Assembly: GCA_013812995.1 (NCBI GenBank)
Contig: JACCSL010001015.1
Location: forward strand, 1-6,202
Source of the DNA: Ardenticatenales bacterium
GTDB taxonomy: Bacteria; Chloroflexota; Anaerolineae; Ardenticatenales; Ardenticatenaceae
Reading direction: 5' to 3'
Length of the DNA stretch: 6,202 bases
Shown piece by piece: positions 1 to 6,202 of the stretch. Within the stretch, counting starts at the first letter, position 1. Each line of letters starts with the position of its first letter. Under the pieces are notes generated by a model. The model ran no database searches and was not told where the DNA came from. It worked only from the letters and a program-made list of their open reading frames with translations. Position numbers and translations under genes: made by a program.

Positions 1-171
1 GGTTCTGACAGAATTTGTGGTATGGAAGAGGGGAAGCGTGCCAGCGAAGCCCTCACCCCCACGTCGCTTCGCTCCGTGTCCCCTCTCCCGAAATCGGGAG
101 AGGGGCGGCCGAAGGCCGGGGAGAGGGCCGCCACGCAGAGCCATGACTCCACCACAAATTCCAGCAGAACC
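1..171. repeat. Imperfect palindromic element with 21-bp terminal inverted repeats (MITE-like or large REP-type)
   Basis: Positions 1-21 and 151-171 are inverted repeats matching at 18 of 21 bases (ggttctgacagaatttgtgg plus t on the left). Further nested complementary arms lie inside: 22-25 with 141-144, 36-40 with 132-136, and 49-54 with 123-128. Two compact hairpins sit in the middle, at 80-105 and 106-118. The whole stretch can therefore fold into one long branched stem. No open reading frame of note is present, so it encodes no transposase. The form fits a non-autonomous miniature inverted-repeat element or a large REP-type palindrome. The left end coincides with the window edge, so the element may extend further and no target-site duplication can be checked. 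It lies 80 bp beyond the stop codon of the large kinase gene. Confidence 0.6.
80..105. repeat. Perfect 11-bp hairpin in the centre of the palindromic element
   Basis: The arms cccctctcccg (80-90) and cgggagagggg (95-105) are perfectly complementary around the 4-nt loop aaat. A second small hairpin follows directly: cggcc (106-110), loop gaa, ggccg (114-118). This CCCTCTCCC type of palindrome is a common dispersed intergenic repeat in GC-rich bacteria. It could fold in the 3' untranslated part of the kinase transcript and protect or end it. No T-run follows on either strand, so it is not a canonical intrinsic terminator. Confidence 0.75.
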
Positions 172-176
172 AGAAA

Positions 177-199
177 CGTAATGCGTAAAACGTAAAACG
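177..199. repeat. Short 7-nt tandem repeat (cgtaaaa type)
   Basis: Three units with a 7-nt period stand head to tail: cgtaatg (177-183), cgtaaaa (184-190) and cgtaaaa (191-197), followed by a partial unit cg. The tract begins 6 bp beyond the end of the palindromic element and is AT-rich relative to its surroundings. Its function is unknown. It may be a slippage tract or a binding site, or it may belong to the mobile element's flank. The remaining bases up to 251 show no gene or clear signal. Confidence 0.55.
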
Positions 200-251
200 A
201 CCCCGCTACCCCACACAGCGGACGAACAGACACCTCATCCCTGACAGACCC

Positions 252-3200
252 CTAGGGCGTGGGCTGGGGAAGGGTGAAGTAAAAGGTGGTGCCCTCACCA
301 GGGGTGCTTTCCACGCGGATGGCACCACCCTGCTTTTCGACTAATTCTTTACATAACACCAGCACGAGCCCGGTGCCTTTTTCCTGGGCGGTGCCCTGCG
401 TGGTGTGGGTGACATCGATGCGGAAGAGCTTCTGAGCCGCTTCCTCGCTCATCCCAACCCCAGTGTCAGCGACAGCGACCTCGATCATCAGGTTGTGGGC
501 CGTCGCCTGGACGCGAACCTGTCCGCCCGCGTGGGTGAACTTGAGGGCATTGGAGATGAGGTTGCGCAGGACGGTATCAAGCATGTTGGCGTCGGCATGG
601 ACCGGAGTGGCGGGCGGAACCTCGTTGAGCAGCACAATCTCTTTGAAGGTGGCGCTTTCGTTCAGGACAACCAGGGCGTAGGCCACGACCTCGCGCAGGT
701 CGAGCCGCTCGGGGGTAAAGGAGATGTGGCCGGTCTGGATCTGCGCCCACTGGAGCAGGTTGTCGAGCAGGGCCAGCACTTGCCGCCCGGAGTTGTAGAT
801 GCGCCCAGAGTAATTTTCGACCTCAGCCTGGGTGAGTGTCGTGGCATACTTTTGCATGAGCTGCGAGAGTCCCAGGAGGGCGTTGAAGGGGCTGCGCAGG
901 TCATGCGAGATGATGGAGAAGAATTTGTCCTTACTCTGGTTCAACTCGGCCAGATCCTGGGCGCGCTGTTCGAGGAGGAGCTTTTCCAAGTGAAGCCGCT
1001 CCTGGGCGCTACGCGCCGCGATGGCCTGCGCATTGGTAATGGAGATGGCTGCCTGGGTGCCCAGCAGCCGCACCATCTCGACGCGGGCAGGGGTGAAGGC
1101 CCCCGTGGTGAGGTTGTTCTCCAGGTATAGCACGCCCATCAGCGTGCCCTGATTGAGCAGCGGGGTGGCGAGGATCGAGTGGGGGCGCTGGCGGCGAATG
1201 TAGGGATCGTTGCTAAAGAGCCCCTCCTGGGCCGCATCATCGAGCACCACATCTTGCTGGGTGCGCTCGATGTAATGCACGATGGCCGTTGATAGTAGCG
1301 TGCTCTCCTCCAGTGGTTGGGCGTGGAGTAGGCGCACCTCGGGCGGGGTGACGCGTCCTTCCGCCTCGACGTGCAACTCGCCCCCCTCGACCAGCAGCAG
1401 CACGCCCTTCTCGGCCCCGGCGTTCTCCATCACCGTATGAAGCAGCTTTTCCAGCAGGCGGTCCAGGTCGATCTCGCTGGAGATGGCCTGAGATGCCTTG
1501 ACCACGGTTGCCAGGTCGATCTGCTGGCCGGAGCGGGTGCTGCTGTTGCTGGTGCTCAGTCCCTGGCTCTCGCCGGTTGGAGGCTCGACCGGCGCGGCGA
1601 GGAGGGTTGCATACTGCTGCTCCATCCAGCGCACCTTGGCGTTGGCACCCCACACGACATACCCCTGGCGCGCGTCGCGCAGGTAGCCCTCCGCCACATG
1701 GACCATGCCTCGCTCCAGGTAATAACTCCCTGCGCGCTCGTTGGCGAGAGCCTCCTCCTGGGGATAGTCAGTCTCGTGGGCCAACTCAATCGCGCGCTGG
1801 TAGTGAGTGATGACCTGTGCATGATCGCCGCGCAGGCGCGCGCGTTCCGCCTCAACCAGCTCATACTTGTGCAGGCAATTCATAGGGCCATGCTTGGCCC
1901 AGGCAGCCAGTTTTTTCTGGTTGGCTGCCACCTGTTTGAGGAAGTGTTTTTGGTCGGCGGGCGCGGCGTCAGGAGAGCGGGCCAGCAGCGCTAGCGAGTG
2001 GTAGAGGTAAAAGGCGGGCAGATACATGGAGGCCGCGAGCCCCTGAACGTACTTTCCTGAGATCAGGGCGTGAGCCGCCGCTGCCTCATAGTTTCCGAAA
2101 TGATAATTCAGGAGCGTCTTGCCATGATGGATGAGGGATAGATTGGTCCGATCCTGTGCCTGCTCTACCTGTCGGAGGGTTTCTTCCTCATCAAAGGGGC
2201 TGGGTTCGCCCAACAGGCCGAATAATATCTGTTGGATGATCTGAAGGTTGATCAGGCCGACGCTCTGGTGCTGGCGACGGAGGGACATCGCGTATTCCTC
2301 CGCCTGCGCCAATGTCTGGGCCAGGGGATATCCTATCAGAAATAGCTGCCTCACCTGACTTCCTGCCGCGAAACCCGCAAATAAGAAATCGCCTTCCTCC
2401 AGGCACGCTTGATGATTCCCCACCATATCTAATTGCCGCAAGTGGGTTTTCCAATGCTGAAGGAAGCCCGAAACAACCCAGAGGGTTTTGCCCCTTAGCT
2501 CCTTCATCTCTTTCTGCTCTGTGAGCGCTCGTGCCAATTGCCCGAAGTCGTAACCCAGTTGGATATTGCCCTGCGCACATAGGAGCAGACCGTACCCTGC
2601 ATATCCATAGGCAGAGCTACGCGCATTCCCATATTTGAGGGAGAGCTGGACCATTTGAGAGACGATGATGGCGAGTAATTGGGGGTTTGAGGAATAGGCA
2701 GGTCCGCTCGCCGCCACCAGCAGGCGCATGGTGGCGCGGGCATGGGGGTCTGTCATCGGCGGCAGGGACAGCAACGCTTCTGGTGATCTTCGTCCTAGCA
2801 GAAAGCGGGTGTGCAGAAACGCCACGATCACCTGGAAGAGTGTCGGCTTGTGTGGGAGGGTTACCATTCCCAACAACGAGAGGGCCTCACTCGATTGCTT
2901 CAGGCTCTCTTCCAGCTTGCGTGCGACAACGGTGGCCTGAATCAGAAGCTCCCGAAAGGGAACTTGGTCCAGGGTCGTGCGCGCGTGCCGGAGCACCTCC
3001 TGCGCCACGACGGTCATCTGCTCGAACTCGCCGCGCAGGAAGGCTATCTCCGCCGCGACTTTGTATAGGCTCAACGACAGATCATAGTGGCTCTGCCAGT
3101 GTCCGGGCGGCAGCAGGGAAAGGGCCATCTGGATGTACTGTGCGGCAGGCTCGTACGCCGCCGAACTCTTGGCTTTTTGCCCGGCGCGAAGGTTCAGGTG

Positions 3201-5471
3201 CGTGAGTTGTTCGCGCTCCGCAGAGTCCGATAGCAGGTGTTGCCCAGTATTTAGATGATCTACGATCTCGAAGAGGTGCTCCTCCTGGTCGGAACCCTGA
3301 TGGCTGGCCAGCAGCAGGCGACCCACGCGCAGGTGTAGGGCGGGCCGCTCACTCTGGGGGAGTAACTCATAGGCAGCCTGGCGCACCTGGTCGTGCGAGA
3401 ACGTGTAAGACACATCCAGCACGGCCCCCAGTTCCAGCGTCTCCGGCGCGCTACTCTGTAGGAGGCGGTAGTCCTGCCCCTGGGGAATCAGCAACCCGGC
3501 TTGCAGCGCCGGCCAGAGCATCGTTGCAATCTGGGCCGGGGAAATTTCTTGAACCTGGGCCAGGGTGACCAGCTCGAACTGATTGCCCAACAAGGCAGCA
3601 ACGCGGAGCACCGTCTGCGTCTCCTCCGGTAGCTGCTGGAGTTTGCCGCGCATGAGTTCCACCACATTGTCCGTGATGGCGTGCGCCTCGACGCGGGCCA
3701 ACTCCCACACCCACTCTGCGCTTTGCTGCGCCTGGCCTGGCGGAACGAAGGTCAATAACCCCTCCTGATAGAGGGTCTTGAGAAGCTCGCCCAGGAAGAA
3801 GGGATTGCCCTGCGTCTTGGTGAAAAGCACCTCCGCCAGCGGCTGGGCGCGCTCCAGCGGGCAATGCACCGTATCGGCCACAAAGTGTGTCACCTGTGCC
3901 TGGTCCAGAGGGGTCACGGCGAGATCGGTCACAAGCACCTGCGCCTCGGCTAACTCCCGCCGCAGACGATGGAGGGGATGATCCGCCTCTATCTCGCTGT
4001 CGCGGTAGGCCCCAAGCACGAGCAGGTACTTCCGTTCAGGGTCGACCAGGAACAGATGGAGCAAATTGAGCGAGGCCGACTCCGCCCATTGAAGATCATC
4101 CAGAAAGAGCACCAGGGGATGTGCCGATTGCGCGAAGACGCTGATGAAGTTCTGGAAAACAAACTGGAAGCGGTTCTGATTCTCGGTTGGTCCAAGCTCG
4201 GGCACGCCCGGCTGGGCCCCAATGAGCAGTTCGACCTCTGGGATGACTTCGATGATCACCTGACCATTGGGGCCCAGCGCCGCCAATAATCGGTCGCGCC
4301 ACCCATTGACCTGCGCGGCGCTCTCCGTCAGCAGGCGGTGGATGAGGGTGCGGAACGCCTGGATGAGGGCGCTGTAGGGCACATTGCGCTGAAATTTATC
4401 GAATTTGCCCGCGATGAAGTAGCCGCGCTGGCGCACGATAGGCTCGTGCAACTCGTTGATCAGCGCGGACTTGCCGACGCCCGCATAGCCCGCCACCAGG
4501 ACCAGCTCCGTCGCTCCCTGGCTGACGCGCTCGAAAGTGGCGAGCAGCGCGGCGAGCGCGGCCTCCCGACCATAGAGACGCTGGGGGAGCGCGAAGCGGG
4601 GTGACATATCATTCTGACCGAGGAGAAAGGCGTCCACCGTGCCCGTCTCCAGCCATTGTCGCTGGACAAGTTCCAGGTCAGCCAGGAGCCCGTAGGCGCT
4701 CTGATAGCGCTCTTCAGCTGTTTTTGCCAGCAACTTGAGCACGATGTCGGAGAGCGGTGCGGGAATCGTGGCGTCGAGGCTCTGGGGAGGGAGTGGCGGG
4801 CGAGCAATGTGCGCGTGGATCAACTCCAGAGGGTCCTTGGAGTCGAAGGGCAATTTTCCCGTCAATAGCTCGTAGAAGGTGACGCCCAGGGAATAAAAAT
4901 CGGTACGATAGTCCATCGCCCGATTCATGCGCCCGGTCTGCTCGGGCGAGAGGTAGGAGAGCGTCCCCTCCAGCTCCTCCGGGTGGCGCACCTCTGGCTG
5001 CTCGCGGGAGAGCACCGTTGCCAGGCCGAGGTCGATCAGCTTGAGCTGGCCGGTGGTTGGGTTACGCACGATGTTGGTCGGGTTGATGTCCTTGTGCATC
5101 ACCCCGTGGTCGTGAAGGGTTGCCAGCGCCTGGGTAATCTGGATCGCGATGGCAATCTTCTCTCCCAATGAGAGGCGATGCTCCGCCTGAGCGTGTTTGA
5201 GGGGGATGCCACCGATATCTTCCAGCACCATGACCGGGCTATGCTGGTGCTGGAGCATGTCAAGGGCATGGATGATCCCCGTGCCCCCAAACTGCCTGGT
5301 CAGCATATATTCGTGCTGGAAGCGTGCCTGTTCGACAGGGGTGGGGTAGCTTTTATTGAGTACCTTGAGGATGACCGGTGTGTGACCCTTCTCGCGCTGC
5401 CCTCGATAGACAATCGAATGTGAGGTGGTGTAGAGCATCTCGTCGATCCGGTATCCGGGCAGGAAAAGCAT
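252..5471 (-). CDS. Multidomain Ser/Thr kinase - STAND ATPase - GAF - histidine kinase (HstK-like)
   Basis: A cytoplasmic signalling protein of 1739 residues with no signal peptide or membrane segment. Residues 6-270 form a Ser/Thr kinase domain: K36, alphaC E54, catalytic HKD (D128) with N133, D147 in a DLG variant of DFG, SPE at 175-177, and D191. The glycine-rich loop is degenerate. Residues 298-720 are a STAND/AAA-type ATPase with Walker A (G328 to S335), Walker B D458-D459, R490 and a GNPF motif (555-558). Residues 750-1290 are helical and TPR-like. A GAF domain lies at about 1334-1480 and has no cysteine, so it should not bind a bilin covalently. A coiled-coil linker leads to HisKA (H1523) and HATPase (N-box N1637/N1641, G1 D1669). 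In the G2 box, valine 1703 replaces a conserved glycine. The order matches Anabaena HstK and fungal group X histidine kinases. There is no receiver domain, so the partner response regulator must be elsewhere. The ATG has a Shine-Dalgarno sequence, and the kinase domain begins at once. Signal and targets are unknown. Confidence 0.95.
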   Translation of the reverse strand: MLFLPGYRIDEMLYTTSHSIVYRGQREKGHTPVILKVLNKSYPTPVEQARFQHEYMLTRQFGGTGIIHALDMLQHQHSPVMVLEDIGGIPLKHAQAEHRLSLGEKIAIAIQITQALATLHDHGVMHKDINPTNIVRNPTTGQLKLIDLGLATVLSREQPEVRHPEELEGTLSYLSPEQTGRMNRAMDYRTDFYSLGVTFYELLTGKLPFDSKDPLELIHAHIARPPLPPQSLDATIPAPLSDIVLKLLAKTAEERYQSAYGLLADLELVQRQWLETGTVDAFLLGQNDMSPRFALPQRLYGREAALAALLATFERVSQGATELVLVAGYAGVGKSALINELHEPIVRQRGYFIAGKFDKFQRNVPYSALIQAFRTLIHRLLTESAAQVNGWRDRLLAALGPNGQVIIEVIPEVELLIGAQPGVPELGPTENQNRFQFVFQNFISVFAQSAHPLVLFLDDLQWAESASLNLLHLFLVDPERKYLLVLGAYRDSEIEADHPLHRLRRELAEAQVLVTDLAVTPLDQAQVTHFVADTVHCPLERAQPLAEVLFTKTQGNPFFLGELLKTLYQEGLLTFVPPGQAQQSAEWVWELARVEAHAITDNVVELMRGKLQQLPEETQTVLRVAALLGNQFELVTLAQVQEISPAQIATMLWPALQAGLLIPQGQDYRLLQSSAPETLELGAVLDVSYTFSHDQVRQAAYELLPQSERPALHLRVGRLLLASHQGSDQEEHLFEIVDHLNTGQHLLSDSAEREQLTHLNLRAGQKAKSSAAYEPAAQYIQMALSLLPPGHWQSHYDLSLSLYKVAAEIAFLRGEFEQMTVVAQEVLRHARTTLDQVPFRELLIQATVVARKLEESLKQSSEALSLLGMVTLPHKPTLFQVIVAFLHTRFLLGRRSPEALLSLPPMTDPHARATMRLLVAASGPAYSSNPQLLAIIVSQMVQLSLKYGNARSSAYGYAGYGLLLCAQGNIQLGYDFGQLARALTEQKEMKELRGKTLWVVSGFLQHWKTHLRQLDMVGNHQACLEEGDFLFAGFAAGSQVRQLFLIGYPLAQTLAQAEEYAMSLRRQHQSVGLINLQIIQQILFGLLGEPSPFDEEETLRQVEQAQDRTNLSLIHHGKTLLNYHFGNYEAAAAHALISGKYVQGLAASMYLPAFYLYHSLALLARSPDAAPADQKHFLKQVAANQKKLAAWAKHGPMNCLHKYELVEAERARLRGDHAQVITHYQRAIELAHETDYPQEEALANERAGSYYLERGMVHVAEGYLRDARQGYVVWGANAKVRWMEQQYATLLAAPVEPPTGESQGLSTSNSSTRSGQQIDLATVVKASQAISSEIDLDRLLEKLLHTVMENAGAEKGVLLLVEGGELHVEAEGRVTPPEVRLLHAQPLEESTLLSTAIVHYIERTQQDVVLDDAAQEGLFSNDPYIRRQRPHSILATPLLNQGTLMGVLYLENNLTTGAFTPARVEMVRLLGTQAAISITNAQAIAARSAQERLHLEKLLLEQRAQDLAELNQSKDKFFSIISHDLRSPFNALLGLSQLMQKYATTLTQAEVENYSGRIYNSGRQVLALLDNLLQWAQIQTGHISFTPERLDLREVVAYALVVLNESATFKEIVLLNEVPPATPVHADANMLDTVLRNLISNALKFTHAGGQVRVQATAHNLMIEVAVADTGVGMSEEAAQKLFRIDVTHTTQGTAQEKGTGLVLVLCKELVEKQGGAIRVESTPGEGTTFYFTLPQPTP

Positions 5472-5480
5472 TAAAACTCG

Positions 5481-5485
5481 CTCCT
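5481..5485 (-). promoter_or_regulatory. Shine-Dalgarno sequence of the multidomain kinase gene
   Basis: Read on the minus strand, AGGAG lies 9 nt before the ATG at 5471-5469. This supports that ATG as the start rather than the next methionine, codon 12, which lies inside the first strand of the kinase domain. Confidence 0.8.
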
Positions 5486-5511
5486 GAGAAGGGTCTATGG
5501 GTCATCTGTTT

Positions 5512-5541
5512 ATTAAAACAGCACGGAAGGACTACTGTCAA
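5512..5541 (-). promoter_or_regulatory. Sigma-70-type promoter for the multidomain kinase gene
   Basis: On the minus strand a perfect -35 hexamer TTGACA (5541-5536) is followed after 18 nt by TTTAAT (5517-5512), which matches TATAAT at 5 of 6 positions. Transcription would start near 5505, giving a leader of about 35 nt with the Shine-Dalgarno sequence inside. The -35 box begins 5 nt after the methyltransferase stop codon, so the kinase can be transcribed independently of the upstream gene. A 6-bp inverted repeat, ctgttt (5506-5511) and aaacag (5516-5521), brackets the -10 box and could be an operator, though this is weak evidence. Confidence 0.65.
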
Positions 5542-5546
5542 GCACC

Positions 5547-6202
5547 CTAGCCTACCTCCAACCGCCGTAGCAGGAAGCCTTTGAGGTAGGCTCCCTCGGG
5601 AAAAGCGAGGCGAATCGGATGGTCGCTGGCCTGCGCGAGAGGCTGAAGAATCTGCGCCTCCACCCCCGCATCCACCGATGCCCCGAAGAGCACCTTCTGG
5701 AACAGGTCAGTGGAAACCAGTCCCGAGCAGGAATAGGTGAAGAGGAGCCCGCCGGGATTCAGCAGTTGCAGCGCATAAAAATTGATGTCCTTGTAGCCCC
5801 GGCACGCCGCATCCACTTGGGCCTTGCTATGCGCGAACTTCGGAGGGTCCAGAACGATGAGATCGAAGCGCTGCCCGCCGCGCCAGTAATCGCGCAGCAG
5901 CTCGAAGACATCGGCCACGAGAAACTCATCGCGCTCGTCATCGAGCCCGTTCAGCGCATAGTTTTCGATGGCGAGTTCCAGGGAAGGCTCGCTGCTGTCC
6001 ACACTGGTGACGTGCGCCGCGCCGCCCAGCGCCGCATACACGGAGAACCCCCCCGTGTAGGCAAAGCAGTTCAGCACCCGCTTCCCCGGAGCCAGCGTGC
6101 CGACCAGAGCGCGGCTGTCGCGCTGGTCCAGGTAGAAGCCCGTTTTGTGGCCCGCCACGATGTCTACCCAGAAGCGCACGCCGTTCTCGATGACCTCCAC
6201 GC
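5547..6202 (-). CDS. rlmI: 23S rRNA (cytosine-C5) methyltransferase, RlmI-like (5' end outside window)
   Basis: This is the C-terminal part (about 218 codons) of a class I SAM-dependent methyltransferase. E. coli RlmI, about 396 residues, makes m5C at position 1962 of 23S rRNA, using an N-terminal PUA domain and a C-terminal Rossmann domain. Only the latter is visible here. Counting from the GTG codon at 6200-6198, the signatures are GHKTGFYLDQRDSR (17-30), SAM motif I NCFAYTGGF (44-52), acidic motif II D68, motif IV DPPKF (118-122), RGYKDIN (134-140) and SCSG (157-160), whose Cys158 is the likely nucleophile. The end PEGAYLKGF (201-209) is also typical of the family. That GTG lies within conserved sequence and is not a true start; the frame should continue past the window. 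The stop is TAG at 5549-5547. No terminator is seen before the kinase promoter, so read-through into the kinase gene is possible. The neighbouring PUA-methyltransferase RlmK-type group is a less likely identity. Confidence 0.9.
   Translation of the reverse strand, partial: VEVIENGVRFWVDIVAGHKTGFYLDQRDSRALVGTLAPGKRVLNCFAYTGGFSVYAALGGAAHVTSVDSSEPSLELAIENYALNGLDDERDEFLVADVFELLRDYWRGGQRFDLIVLDPPKFAHSKAQVDAACRGYKDINFYALQLLNPGGLLFTYSCSGLVSTDLFQKVLFGASVDAGVEAQILQPLAQASDHPIRLAFPEGAYLKGFLLRRLEVG

Noticed and set aside
80..105. The strong 11-bp hairpin as a Rho-independent terminator
   Set aside because: No T-tract follows the stem on either strand. It fits a dispersed palindromic repeat better.
203..221. 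Possible intrinsic terminator for the kinase on the minus strand (5-bp stem ccgct/agcgg, then TTTT a few bases later)
   Set aside because: The stem is only 5 bp with a 9-nt loop, and the T-run is 4 nt long and separated from the stem by 5 nt. It is too weak to call.
405..1130. Long open frame (241 codons) on the plus strand opposite the histidine kinase region
   Set aside because: It lies fully antisense to well-conserved HisKA and HATPase codons, gives a protein of no recognisable family, and is expected from GC-rich codon use on the other strand.
1371..1994. Plus-strand open frame of 207 codons opposite the GAF and helical region
   Set aside because: It is a shadow of the real minus-strand coding frame, with no motif and no convincing ribosome binding site.
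2800..2860. Possible membrane segment in the kinase at residues 871-892
   Set aside because: The hydrophobic stretch is short and interrupted by His, Thr and Arg. It fits an amphipathic helix in the TPR-like region.
5547..6200. GTG at 6200-6198 as the true start of the methyltransferase
   Set aside because: The residues right after it belong to a conserved internal segment of RlmI proteins, and the family is about 180 residues longer at the N-terminus, so the gene runs out of the window.

Overview
The window holds two genes, both on the minus strand, and a repeat-rich non-coding end. It reads as ordinary chromosome from a moderately GC-rich, free-living bacterium. A very large Ser/Thr kinase, ATPase and histidine kinase fusion, together with palindromic CCCTCTCCC-type repeats, suggests Chloroflexota, perhaps Ktedonobacteria. 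Cyanobacteria and myxobacteria also carry such fusions, so the assignment is inference.

Layout, in the direction of minus-strand transcription (right to left): (1) 6202-5547, the C-terminal part of an RlmI-type 23S rRNA m5C methyltransferase, whose 5' end lies outside the window. (2) 5546-5472, a 75-bp gap with a good sigma-70-type promoter (TTGACA, 18-nt spacer, TTTAAT) and a Shine-Dalgarno sequence. (3) 5471-252, one 1739-residue signalling protein with an N-terminal Ser/Thr kinase domain, a STAND/AAA-type ATPase, a long helical TPR-like region, a GAF domain and a C-terminal histidine kinase core. (4) 251-1, non-coding DNA with a 7-nt tandem repeat and a 171-bp imperfect palindrome with 21-bp terminal inverted repeats, which looks like a MITE or large REP-type element.

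The two genes are not obviously linked in function. The methyltransferase is housekeeping, and the kinase appears to have its own promoter just after the methyltransferase stop codon. The multidomain kinase resembles the HstK family of cyanobacteria and the fungal group X hybrid histidine kinases, but has no receiver domain of its own and no response regulator in view. The points most worth checking are a Gly-to-Val change in the G2 box of its histidine kinase ATP site, the degenerate glycine loop of its Ser/Thr kinase domain, and the palindromic element downstream. I see no clearly new biological system in this window.
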